Shown here: piece after piece, positions 50,551 through 63,022 of the stretch
Layout of the letters: every line of letters begins with the position of its first letter
How positions within the stretch are numbered: position 1 is the stretch's first letter
From: Norana najaformis
Taxonomy: Eukaryota; Annelida; Clitellata; Crassiclitellata; Hormogastridae
Assembly (NCBI GenBank): GCA_964023275.1
Contig: OZ029915.1
Location: 39,333,238-39,397,237 of the forward strand
Length of the DNA stretch: 64,000 nucleotides
Direction of reading: 5' to 3'
Translations under genes and position numbers: made by a program
Notes under the pieces: model-generated
Databases searched by the model: none
Told to the model about the DNA's origin: nothing
What the model saw: only the letters and a program-made list of their open reading frames with translations

Positions 50551-51690
50551 TCTAAAGCTGTTCTGCAGCCAGTTCCACACAATTGTCATTGTAGCACAAC
50601 GTTTAACAGTTGACATTTACTGATGCTTAGCATTAGCCTTTTGCGAAATCTTTCCAATTTGGTCGTGCAAGTGGTGTGCATTCGTTTTGTGAAGTTTGGG
50701 AAATGGTGGTGAAGCTGTCTGTTAACAGTAATATTCCATTTTCAATCTGTTAAACTTGATTGTATGTATAAATTGCATGGCTAGATTAGATCTTTCATTC
50801 AGTCATTGGCTTTGAATGTTATCAACCCTTGGATTGGCTTAAGGTTATCAAAGAGCCTTTGCTGTTTTCATTGAAAATAAGGTGAACACTGTACAAATCT
50901 ATTGTTAATGTCTCGCATGTTTGTCATTAGTATAAACATCTACTGGATAAAAGATGTTGCAGTCGCTTCTGCTTTCTTAGACAGACCGCCACTAAAGTGT
51001 TGTTATGGAGTAACTGTTTGATATTGTCAGCCTTCCAGTTTATTGTGTTGAAGGTTTTTTGCTTTTTCCCAGTACAAATTCATAGTGCAGAACAATACAC
51101 TCAACGTTCGTTGAAGTTTAATCACTACAGTTTAGTTACCAAACTCTCGAAGCCAAATCAGCACAATTTGAGTTCCGTGTACCCATATTCTCTGTTGCAA
51201 CTGACGTGGGGAAAATGTCGTACATAAACATTGCAAAATACCCTTAGATATTCATATTATAAGTGCAGTGCATTTGACAATCTGCTGATATGGCCTGAAA
51301 AATTGTATATAATAACATATCATTCAATGGCATGAAGAAGCTGCTCTGGTATCATTACTCCTTTACCGACAGCGAACACTAAAAAACATAAACAAGGCGT
51401 GTTGTGTCTCAGAATCATTCTATGTTTTTCTCACTTGTGCTGGTTCAAAGTTGGATGACCTGCTGACATCACCACAAAGTGATATGGGGCAAGTGTTAAT
51501 CTGACAAGTCGGTTACAATATATTAGCTGAATTTCGTTCTAGACACATGATATGGTTTAATGCTTGCTTTTAAAAGTTGTTAGCTGGTTAAATTTTAAGA
51601 GTTTCCTGTATGTATAAAAAGCCTTATCAATAAGTGTATTTGAGAGTGCTCAGGTCTTTTAAAAATGTTTTTGAAGGGTTGATGCATACA
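50551..51690 (+). other. eIF5 3' UTR and downstream DNA
   Basis: AT-rich, with no coding potential recognised. No single poly(A) signal stands out. Confidence 0.5.
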
Positions 51691-51699
51691 AGGTTGGTG

Positions 51700-52560
51700 G
51701 TCATCTAGGCTGCTGTCTTGGTGATGGTAGTACTAAGATGATTTAATGCATCTGAAAAATAGTAAGGGAGAAGAGCATGAGGATTTGTATGTCCGTGTAG
51801 CGGTTATGATCAACAGAGAATGAGGAAATCAGTTTGCTGAGCAAAGAGGTGTAAAAATAAGCAGGAGGGAACCGAGAACAAAACTGAGTGAAAGAACAAG
51901 AGGAAAGGTATGACTTGATCCAAGATAGACTGCTTAATGATCTTTTTATAATGGGAATGCTTAGGGTTGAACAGTCTTTGAGTAAGGAGGTTGGAATTGG
52001 GTAAAGTGCATTGTTTGTTTTGAGAGGACTAATTCAGAGCAGCGAATTCAGCTTCAGAAGCAGGGTCAAAAAGGTGAAAACAGATGTTAGGTGAAGGTGA
52101 GGAGATGGCTTAATGTCGAGTGGTGAATATAGTACAGTATAGTGATCAAAGGGCGAGTGTGCGCAACTGGGGATTGGTGACAAACCGGATGACTAAATCA
52201 TGAGTGTGGTTGTACATGGGAGTGGGGAAAGAAATATGTTCTATCTGATCGAAGCCACTGAGGGAGGAAAGCAACTGGAATACAAGTTCATGATCAGGAT
52301 ATTGAAATCACCAGTGAGGACAAAATTCATGAGGTGTGGTGACAGCAGTTGGCATAAAAGAGTTGAATTCTTTAAGCAAAGCCCTAAGTTTTACACTGTA
52401 AGATGATGTAGGAGGCAGGTAGATATTGCATATGGTTAGTTTACAGTACATGTAGGTGATTTGTGAGTGACAGATGTTGATTGGAAGGAGTGATGTGTAG
52501 CTGGGTGAGGAGAGGACTGGCTGGCTCACAGATGAGGCAGGCAGTACCTCGCCCAAGATT
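51700..52560 (-). mobile_element. LINE fragment, AP-endonuclease domain
   Basis: Minus-strand frames read LTICNIYLPPTSSYSVKL, then FVLTGDFNI (near 52320) and HSPFDHYTVLYSPLDIKPSP (near 52130). The last leads toward the RT linker. GDFNI is the hallmark of LINE apurinic endonucleases. Several stops and frameshifts are present. Confidence 0.8.
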
Positions 52561-52701
52561 GAGGTGTGTTTATGACGTTAAATAGATGAAGAAATTTGCA
52601 GATTAATAATTTCAAGCAAAAAAGATCGTAGAAGTTCAACTATAGCAATACAGATATTATATATATTTCTTTCTTTAACCTAGGAATTGATGCATTATAT
52701 G

Positions 52702-53540
<839 letters not shown>

Positions 53541-55425
53541 CATGACTATAATAGGCCTGGGCACAGCCGCTCGACAGACATACATACAACATTACATACA
53601 TCTTCGCTGCATTGCATAACGTCGTCATCACCCGTGCAGTCCCAGATGGAATTTACACTTGTTTGTTCGTTCGTGTCCTTTGGTATCTTTCTAGCAAGCA
53701 CCTGACCAGAGTTCCAGTTTTGAGGCCCTCTAATTGCCGCCGTGGTCACATGGCTGCTTATTGAGGCGACACGACGATAAAGAGAACCGGGTAGTGTGTG
53801 TTGTTAACTGTTGTTGGACACGCGCCCACTAATGAAACCAGTTACCCTGCTGTTCCGGCTGCCGTTCGCCACCCTTAATGCTGTAAGTTGGGGTTGTTGC
53901 ATGTTTACAAATAAGACTTGGGTTAAATTTCTGTTATGGAGTCACGCGTGAAATCATTGTAGTGCGGGGTAAATTCCGCATGGATTTTGTGGTATCTGCC
54001 TGCATTAGAACACGCTTAGAATTGTTATTCGTTAGTCGTGTAACTCACGCGGTTTGTCTAAAAACCTGAAACAACACGTAACCACGTGGAACTGTGTTTT
54101 GGTAAGCGGAATCTCGAACTGCCGAAATATTTGTGACAAAATCTTCTTGTGCTCTAGTGTTGCATCACATCTAGATTCAGAGGAGTTCAACTCGTTTCCT
54201 AAGGTTTCAAATAAAACGACTCACGGCGTGCCCCTTCCGAATTGCAGTTTTTAATAGTTCTTTTGAGACACAGATAGACTCTTGTCTTTTTCGGCCTTTT
54301 AGCGTTACCTTTTGTGTAGAAGTGTTACACTGTATGGTCTTTGTTTCATATGATGTATGCTTCTGTAATCATAATCGTAAAGTCGAAATTTCTACACCAC
54401 CCAGCGAAAGCTAAGTTGCGGGAACCAGCTTATTCACAGTTACCATGTCTGAGTAGGTTGTACAGTTAAAACAATTTCTGTTGAAAATTTTAGTTAAATT
54501 TAACTATTTATTGGGTCAGTAATATTTATGAAATTCTTAATTCTTATGTTGACATTTTGGGCGAGTACTGTTTCATAATTGGTTCTGTTAGTAACTGGAG
54601 GTGAGTGAAGTGCAGCACATTAAAAGTTTTAGTTATGATCTTAATCATAAGTTATTCTAGTCCATAATTGAGTATTATTAAAATTCCAATACCATTTAGT
54701 GGTCAAAAGGTTGCTGGACACAGTTTGTAATGTATTTCAAGTTTGCAGCTTTTTTACAGTGATACTTCAGCTGAGACATCGACAAAACGTTAATGACACT
54801 TCATGAGTAAAAAGCCATTAATTATCGTGGTTGACTTTTATTTTTCTTGGTGAATAAGGTTCTGAAGATCATGAGCTGTCATAAAGTTGTCATGTTTACC
54901 ATTTTGTTGTCATGGCAGCTATTTCTTGTGACAATTCCCTTGCCCAGATTGTCAAACTTAAAGTATGAAACTATGCTAAAAAAAGCTTGTGGGATTTGTA
55001 AATGTTAAAGCATCTGGTGTTTTTATGTGCTTCCAGTGTACAGGGATACATAGAAAGGTCAAGACAATGTAGGGTGGGCAGATATACGTAGACATATGTG
55101 TTACATTTACCTCTTTTACCTTGAAGTTTTTATGACCAAAGCTGCTCTTCATACATTTTGCAAATTTGTTTTTGAGACCAGTGAAGAGAAGGTAACTACA
55201 GGTAAGCCAATTTCTGGTCAGATCAAAGTGACAACCAAATGCAAATAACAATGCATGGGCCAGATGTATTTGAATTGCAGTTAAAACATGTTTGGTAATA
55301 ACCCTTAGTTGAGAGAAGGTTGTGTTGTTTTTTGACATTGTTAGTTCTGTGTTTCTGATGCTGGCCTGTTGTACATATTTTGCTCATTTATGTTGAAATT
55401 AAAGTTTTCATGCATTTTGTTGTAG
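53541..55425 (+). promoter_or_regulatory. Promoter-like region, 5' UTR exon and first intron of the 504-aa gene (predicted)
   Basis: 53541-53880 is GC/CpG-richer than its flanks. A perfect GTAAGT donor follows 53882, so a non-coding first exon probably ends there. The acceptor TTTTGTTGTAG ends at 55425, 13 bp before the start codon. Joined, an ATG at 53833 reads a short uORF that stops early in exon 2. The intron carries a minus-oriented TTACGA-family tail (54365-54445). Confidence 0.5.
54365..54445 (-). mobile_element. TTACGA-family tail, minus orientation
   Basis: In minus sense: GTGAATAAGCTGGTTCCCGC, GCTTTCGCTGGGTGGTGTAG, then TTACGATTATGATTAC. It is a 5'-truncated copy. Confidence 0.75.
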
Positions 55426-55438
55426 GCTGTGTACTTTG

Positions 55439-57772
55439 ATGGAGAATTGGGAGTATGTGAATGATTTGGATATAAAAAGCTTACCGTTTCTCCCAGGGAT
55501 GTCTCCTTCAGTTCGGTTTCCACATTCCAGTTCCACCACAACAACTGAAAACCAGCTGGACATATGGAATGATACAGTATTGTCAAAGATAAACACTTCA
55601 GTGTTGTCAACTTCAAAGCCAACACAGACTTCAGATGTTATAGGTGAAACTCGGAATTTTTCTGGAGCTGCCTTATTAGACTTTCCCTTTCCAGAGGATT
55701 TTCTTGCTCATGATAATATTGCTCAGCCTCTGACAGAACTAAATAACTATTTTAGTGGTCATACTGGAGAGAAAAGGGACCATTTGTTTTCTAATACTGG
55801 AAGCCGCCTCTATGATGGAGACTCTGGAGTGTTGGATTTTGCTGGTAATGAAATGAGCTTATCGCCAGCACCGCAGAGTACTTTATCGCCTGGTTCCAAA
55901 GAGAATTTCTGTAAAGACATTCCAAGCAGTATTCCAAAGCCTTCAGAAAGTAGTTCGAATGAGCCTTTTGGCAATACCTTTATGCCCTCGTCTAGTCTAT
56001 CTGGACCAGTTTCATCTGTGAAGGGATGCTCAAAAATTATAACTAATAAAAAATTTACTGAACCCAACATCAGAACCTTTGAAAAGAGTGAAATTAACAG
56101 CAGGCAAAGTGGGCAACAATTTATTGAGCACACAGTGGTAATTCGTAAAGTTTCAAAAAATTCCAGATCTTGCAGAAGTACTGCGACTAAGAGCCTAATA
56201 AGGAATGCTGCAAGTGACCAAAAGGGCATAATTCGCCAGACCTTGAATAAAAAGCATGACTTGAGAAAAGAAGCAGGCACCTCAAAAGCATCACTTGCCA
56301 AGGCTTTAGGTGATCATTTGTACACACTGAATACAAGGTCCAAGTCATTGCCGGAATTACCAGTTAAGGCTGAAACTTACATTGCTGGCCTTAAGTCATT
56401 GGCTAGACCACCTTCATTTCTGGAGGCTTTCTTGCGTTGCACAAAAAAACTAAATCCAAATGTAGGCAGTGACGAGTTGTTAAATTCTGAAGAGGTCCTC
56501 CGATCAGTGTTAGAAATCAGATCTGTGCTGGGCAAAGGAAAGAACCAGTTGGTCTCTGAGGATAACCAAATGATACAGTTAAAGATACAGGGAAGCCAGA
56601 CTGAGGACAGCATTTCATACAAAACGAATGCCAATACTGTAGTTGCATCTGTTAGTAGCTCTGAATCTGTGGCTGACAATTCTTGTGCCATGGATGTGGG
56701 TGAAGATAATTACTGTGCCTTGCCTGCTGATGTGGCTAATCTAGAACTGCACACACCATTACTTGGCGATGATACTTTGTTACATGATGACTTTGGTCTG
56801 GATATTGTATGGATGGACTTCGATTCTCAGAGAAAGGATCCTCAAGACTCTGGAAACAGCCTTACTGAAATCGATATAATGATAGAGCACAAAGACTGGG
56901 TAAATTTTCCTCCTGACAGATTTTTGTTGCCAGCAGTGTTACTGACAAAATTATTATTTAACTATAAATAAGCCATTTTAAGTATTTAGGTAGGGACCTA
57001 TCTGTTCAAATCAATTTAAGAAAAAGCTTGTATTAGGTCCACTTCTCTTCGTTTTGTACATTACGCAGCTGAGCCATGTCATTGAATCCTCTTCAGCCGA
57101 CCGCCATCTTTATGCTGATGACACGCAACTTTTCATATCCTCTCCTAGTTTCCTTTCCTCATCCATCACTCAGTTGCTTGATGTTGTCAGCTAAATCTCG
57201 AAATCAATTTTCTCAAACTTCCTTTTCCTTAACCCTGCCAAAACTGAATGTATTGTTCTAGGTCTGCCAGATCAGATTAAGGAAATCCCTGACTTTTCCA
57301 TCAGCATATCGACTGCATCCTTCATTGTCACTTCCAACTGTGCACAATTTTGACATTACCTTTCAAATCACAACTCTTCATAACCTCTTGCATACCACTT
57401 TCATTAACATTCATGGCCTTTGCCATGTTTGATCTACGCTTAATTTGAAAACTGCCTGTATCATTGCGACCTCGGGTCCACTCCAAGCTTGACTACTATA
57501 ATTCCCTTTTCCTTAACCTTGATACTGCTCAAATTAACTCACAAAAACTTCCCTTGCCTGAGGTATCATCAGGAAACCCAAGCATCTCCATATCACTCCT
57601 CTTCTGAAATCATTCCATCGGTTGATTTTACTTGTGGTAGAAAAAGGTAATAAAAATAGCAACAAATATAAAAATTTAAAATCTTGTTTATTTGAATTTA
57701 TTTTTATTTTAGTTTCAGGAGGAACAGAGACAGGAGGACGAGTACTGGAAGTCATATCTGAATGAAGTGTAG
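55439..57772 (+). CDS. Unrecognised 504-residue protein gene, two coding exons
   Basis: Exon A is 55439-56899 (487 codons); the donor TGG/GTAAAT is followed by a long intron. Exon B is 57719-57772 (acceptor TAGTTTCAG). It adds [17 protein letters not shown] and TAG in phase 0. Without splicing the frame runs only 24 codons further into hydrophobic residues, so the splice is preferred. The protein starts [20 protein letters not shown]. It is Ser/Thr-rich to about residue 220, with a basic stretch near 235-290 ([31 protein letters not shown]) that could be a nuclear signal. The most conserved-looking block is [19 protein letters not shown] with [15 protein letters not shown] (about 305-345). 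The tail is acidic. No named domain is recognised; codon use and length make it clearly coding. Confidence 0.8.
56996..57640 (+). mobile_element. LINE RT fragment in the last intron of the 504-aa gene
   Basis: Reads [20 protein letters not shown] then [18 protein letters not shown] (catalytic YADD at 57111-57122) and [20 protein letters not shown]. Further on, out of frame, comes [14 protein letters not shown]. Motif order is that of an L2/CR1-type LINE from the RT core onward. Stops and frameshifts make it inactive, though the YADD box is intact. Confidence 0.87.
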
Positions 57773-60700
57773 GACTGAGGAAGAACCGTCTGCAACTTTT
57801 CCTTCCGTCCTCTTTCATCTGCCGTTCCACAGTTTTTCAGTGGTGCATGTGACACTCTGCAGACAATGCTCATCCATTTTGTGAATGGTAACCAGAAGAA
57901 TTTGCTCGTGGTTGAAACTGGTGATGATGGTTCGTGTTGGTCTTGAAAGATTTTAGTTTTTAGCAATGTCGCTAGCAGTTTAACTGAACAGTGCAGTTTC
58001 GGCACTCATGTTGATGTTCTAGCTATCCCTCATGTCTAGTTGCAGATCTGAAAATGGCTTCCTGGTAGATGAACTGTTCAAAATATAGCATGATTGAAAT
58101 GGCATGCATTGATCTCATCATTGGGTATTTGTGCTGTCATTTAGAAACTAACGTCATCTTATTTTGTATATTCTTATTTTTGAACCAGATTTGCACCATA
58201 GTCTGTTGTTCAGATGAAGTAAGATTGTACAGATGACTGACAATTATTATTATTATAAGTATTATCATTATTAGTATTAGTTTTATTGTTATTAAGAGAT
58301 TTATGATACAGGTGTCTTTCAGTGAGGACTTTCTGTACTACTGATTTTCTGTAAAATAAATTGGTAAATAATATTTTACCTCAAATAAATGCATGTACTT
58401 TTGCAATGGGTACATGCAAAACTTGGTGAAGCATTCCTAGAACAGTGTCTGGTCTGATCTAACAATGTATGTTAAGTAAAGCTGTGTTGAAGTAATGCAG
58501 TTAGTCTTGGTAAGAGTTAACAAAACTTATCTCGGTGAAATTGTATGCTGCGAAATAGGAACACTTTAAATACTTACTTTTTATCTAGAACTTGGGTTTG
58601 ATATTCTTCTTGCAAACCTGTTTTGTGAAATAACCTGCTTTTCCTTGCATAACACACCATGAGCCATAGTTACTTTACTAATATTTTATAATGTTTTTTA
58701 TAGTTTCATGCAGACTGCCTTTTGATGGCATCAGGTAGAGTAGGCTTATTGTTTGCATAACCCTTGAAACATTTTGCAGTAGAGAATAGTCTAGTTTAGG
58801 GCATAATAGTACTGTTTAGTGCAATACAATTTGCCTTTGCTTAAAGTAGTTACAAAGTTTAGGTTCTTAGGCTTCTGAACCAATAGCAAGTAACCTGGTG
58901 ATGCTCTGCTTTTAATCAAGTTTTTGGGTTTTGTTTGACTTTAAAACCTGTAAATATTCAAAAACAAAAAGTTTGGTGTAGTTTCAGTTTTGTGGTCCTG
59001 CCTGCTGGAAAATATTAATGCTTGTGTTGCTTGTCATAGCAAAGATTTGTCATATTTGAAATATGTGGCAATTTTCATATTTCTGGAAATAGGCAAAGAT
59101 TTTACCATAATGTTTGATCTCATTGATCGCGGTGTTTAGCAACAGAAGTTAGTTCACAGCTTTTAAACAGAATGATAAAGCACACAATTTATGGGTAAGA
59201 AACAATTCTCATTCATTGGCAGATAGCATGTGCCAGATCTCTGTATATGGAACAGCACTTTGCATTCTCTGTATGTTTTAACTAAGAACTTAAGTGTATG
59301 TCACTACTGCTCACTTTTCAACATTAGTCTTCAGAGGCATCGTCCTTTAGTTTAAATACAAACTATCCAGCAACTGATGAACCTTTTCCTACACGTTATT
59401 TGGACTTACCAGTTTCATGTGTCACACTAAGATTCAGACTCTGACCACAAAGGCAGACGCATTAGCAATCTGCCATCAGCCCGTTCATTTCTGACTCGTC
59501 TGTATTTTTATAAAAGATTATTACTGCTTGTAGCAACTCATTTAATACATTAATACATGTATATGTCAGTTAATGACATATTTTACAAAAGCTTATTTTT
59601 AAACATTAAAGGTCATACTGGGTAAGAAATGTGTCCTTGTGAAATATATTAAAGATAGTGTACTTTTCTGTGATAAAGTCTTCTCTAAACATTTGTTACT
59701 TTTTTCAGCTGTTTTGGAAAAGTCTTGCAGTTTGTGTTTAATAATCATAGCAAGCATTTGCTATCAGCTTGTATGCTTTTTTAATATCATATGCCATTTG
59801 AAATTTCCGTTACCAACTTACAATGTTTACAGACTTAAAGAATATACAGCAGTTGACAACCTATCTTACTGATAGTGTGATGAGGCTGGGGTGCAACTTT
59901 GGAATTTTTCTTGTAAAGAGTCATACTAAACATGGTAGCCTGCATTAGCCTTTGCTTCTGTGCTGTCATGATGATCAGTACATCTCTGCAGGTCATTTAA
60001 TTGTTGTTTTTTAGTCAGTGCTTTTAAAATTCTGCATGAATAAAAGTGGTATTTTACTTCACTAGAAGTTTAAAATAAGTCAGTTCAGCCTAAATAGTGG
60101 GATTTTCATGGTTTCAGGCAAATGTTGGAGTCAAATTCATTGAGGTCTGTTTCCACACTGTTTGTGGTCTTGCCACATTGTCTACTGTTGCAGCGTCGTT
60201 TTTTGAAAATAATAGAAGTAATTTGCTTCTCCCATTTCTGTTCCACTTTTTCCACTTTCAAGTGGAACTGCACAAGTGGAACTGCACAGTTGCATCTGCT
60301 GTTCTGTTTAAGTTTTTCTGTTTTTCCTCTTGTATTGATGTGACACATGGGGACACTTAAGTGCAGGGAATTTTTTCACACTTATTTTAGTTATTTGTAA
60401 AAATTGCTTGTGATGTTTGATGGAATTTTGAATCGTGTTGCCAAACCTTGTTTGTGTTTAACATTTTTAAACGTTGGTATGCACAGTTTTGATTTTCTTG
60501 TGTAATTTTAAGATGCATGTTGTTTTGATTTTGGCTTTTGTTATATTTTAAATTGGCATCACAAATAACTGTGCTTTGATTTTGTTCTTTATTTGGCAAA
60601 ATGTGAATTCAGGTTCATAAATGTTCAGTGTTCAAATGCTACACTGTGGCTGCTATTAATTTTTTCACCGGATTGGCATTTACTTTGAAGCAATCTGCTG

Positions 60701-61435
60701 AATTGTGTTACAGCGTCAGACGTGAAGATGGATCTACCTCTAGTGTTTGTCGTAACCTATTCTGACGTGATTTTCCATATGTTACAAATAAATTGACCGA
60801 AAAGTAGTTTGTTGCAGATGATGCTTCATTTAAAAGGAAAATCTGTTCCAATCACTGCTTATACAGTGGATGTTGTTTTGCTTTAAGAAGATACATTTGG
60901 TGGAATGATGATTGTTACTAGATGTGGATTAATTTGCACACTGTTAAAATCTGTTAGTCATGTGAAGTTAGATGAGCAATTCCATTGTTTTTGTTAATTA
61001 ATTTGGAAAGATCCTTATAAACAATAACAAGCCAAACGACTGGAAAATTTGTTTTTAGTTGCATACAACAATATTTTAATGCATGTTGTGGTTAAACCCA
61101 ATTAAGTCTGAGGTATTTGTTTGTGTTACCTTATTTCTTCTTAGTGCTTTTGTTTATTATGAATCAACAATTGTCTTAATATTCAATCTCTTTTCTAATA
61201 AAAATTAATACATGTATTTCAGAAATGTTACCAGTAATGTCTTTTGCATGATTTAAATGACACTTTATAATTTTATGGATTAAATTAAGAACATCTGTAA
61301 GCATTTGCTCAAGATTTATGCTATGCTTGTGAGTTCGAACTTAAATCAGTGAAGATGTTCTTTTATTTTTGTGACTTTGATTGTGTTCACTGGATTGGAA
61401 TTTTTTGTATTATTAAGTTCAATATGTAGACTAGT
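57773..61435 (+). other. 3' UTR of the 504-aa gene and intergenic DNA
   Basis: AT-rich. AATAAA words at 58357 and 58384 could end the transcript. Beyond that no gene was recognised. ORFs such as 60097-60360 lack features of coding sequence. Confidence 0.45.
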
Positions 61436-61720
61436 TTGCGTTTGTTGTCTTGGTACAATTCATTAACTAGTACAATGAGCCTAACTTGCTTGATGAAATT
61501 GGTCAGTATATGTAGAGATGTTGTGAGAAAAGTGGTGATAGTGCGTATTTCCTGCTGTTCGGCCCGTAGCCGGCAATGGACGAATCCCGAGGGGCTAAGT
61601 GCATCGCGGGACCTAGGCCTACCGTTTGCTTCCCGGCTTACGCCGATATCAGATTATGCTGTTTTGGTTGTGAAGGTACATGTGCGCAAACAACATGCAC
61701 TGGGTCGTTACACGGAGTCT

Positions 61721-61888
61721 GCTCATCGTAATCATAAACTCGAGTATTCAAAGAAAGCCAATTCGTGGGAACCAGCTTGACATGGCGTCTTTGGACAGCC
61801 TCACTGCATTGACGCAACGCTTGTGAATAAGCTGGTACCCTTGCTTAGATTTAGCGCTGTAGAATTTGGATATTACGATTACGATGGA
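61721..61888. mobile_element. Head-to-head pair of TTACGA-family tails
   Basis: The left half (61721-61782) is a minus-oriented tail (starts ATCGTAATCATAAACTCGAG; GGGAACCAGCTT). The right half (61793-61888) is plus-oriented (TTGTGAATAAGCTGGTACCC, GCGCTGTAGAATTTGGATAT, ATTACGATTACGATGG). Together they form an imperfect hairpin with the two tails outermost. Confidence 0.7.
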
Positions 61889-62008
61889 TGAAATTAACCA
61901 AGAACAAAAGATCCTACTCAAGCCATACGGCGGCTCTACTGAAGTCTCATTTCTACTACTGCAAGTCCGTTCCATAGGTTTGCTTCTACACGTGCGTGCG
62001 TGTGTGTC

Positions 62009-62010
<2 letters not shown>

Positions 62011-62068
<58 letters not shown>
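62011..62068. repeat. (TG)n microsatellite
   Basis: About 29 TG units. Confidence 0.97.
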
Positions 62069-62072
<4 letters not shown>

Positions 62073-62357
62073 AGTGATCCTGCCACAGTAAACTTTTCCT
62101 GCTATTCCAACCAGTAAATTGATCGGGCGAGATCCTTCACCACCGCTTCCCGTCTGGATGGGCGCCGCGCTATTTAAGCCCTATCGACCCGATTCACTGT
62201 TGGTTGGGTAGAGACGACCCCTTTGAGTAATCCTGCAGGAGGCCAGACCGTTTAATTACTGTAGATAGGGTCGTAATCTCTGAATTTATTCAGGGTTTAA
62301 GTCGGGGGAATCAGCTTTAGTTATTAGGGGTTATTCGTTGCGATGAAGCCTGTGCCT

Positions 62358-62503
62358 CAGTGGCGGCTCCAGGATTGCTTGCGTGGAGGGGTCATTCTGG
62401 CAGTCCACCATGCACGGGTCTGGTCTGAGGGGCTCTGGCATATAGCCAAGAGAGGCGCGGGGTGGGCGAACCGCCCCCACCCCTATAGCTAAACCCGCCA
62501 CTG
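62358..62503. mobile_element. hAT-type MITE, 146 bp, with perfect 8-bp target duplication
   Basis: Ends are CAGTGGCGG (62358-62366) and its reverse complement CCGCCACTG (62495-62503). The element is flanked on both sides by CTGTGCCT (62350-62357 and 62504-62511). An 8-bp duplication and CAGTGGCG-type ends are diagnostic of hAT elements. It has no coding capacity, so it is a non-autonomous MITE. The perfect duplication points to fairly recent insertion. Confidence 0.93.
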
Positions 62504-62636
62504 CTGTGCCTGTCAGTATACGCCAGTTTGCGACAAACGTGTGTAGGCCTACATATAGAGTCTTCTTAGGAAGTCTACAGCGAGGTCATTGATCATAAAT
62601 CCCCGGTCCCATGAAAGAACTGCATGAGACCAAAGT

Positions 62637-63022
62637 CTATATTAGGTCATCGTCAAATCCACTGAGATTGATTTCGTTGCGGAGTCTCTTTTCGGCCTTC
62701 GTTATTCTTTTCTTGAGCTGGAGTTGAAGGGTGTTGAAGTTCTCCATCATAGACCTCAGCTGCTGTGTCGTTTCGTCGAGTGACTTCTCCAGTCGTTCGA
62801 GCTTCTGTTCGGCTGTCAGTTCCAGAAGGTCCTGCTGTTTGGCCAGCTCTTCGTCGAGGAGGTTGTCCTTACGAAGCATCTGGCGACCCTTTTCAATCAG
62901 CTTCTGCTTGGCCTCGGGATATTCGGTCAGGGCGTCCCACAGGTCCTCCTTTGAAAGCACGAACAGATCGGAGTAACCGACGCTACGGATGTTTGCCGTG
63001 CGCTTGTTGCCATTCTTGTTAC
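62637..63022 (-). CDS. CNG channel terminal exon (end of CNBD, CLZ coiled coil)
   Basis: Acceptor TGTTTCCAG, TAG stop at 62637-62639. It carries the C-helix and the CLZ, which sets subunit stoichiometry in known CNG channels. About 128 codons. Confidence 0.93.

Larger units (their letters stand above)
61889..62636. other. Repeat-bearing intergenic DNA downstream of the CNG gene
   Basis: Contains a (TG)n run (62011-62068) and the hAT MITE (62358-62503). The rest is unrecognised. It may include the 3' UTR of the CNG gene. Confidence 0.5.
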
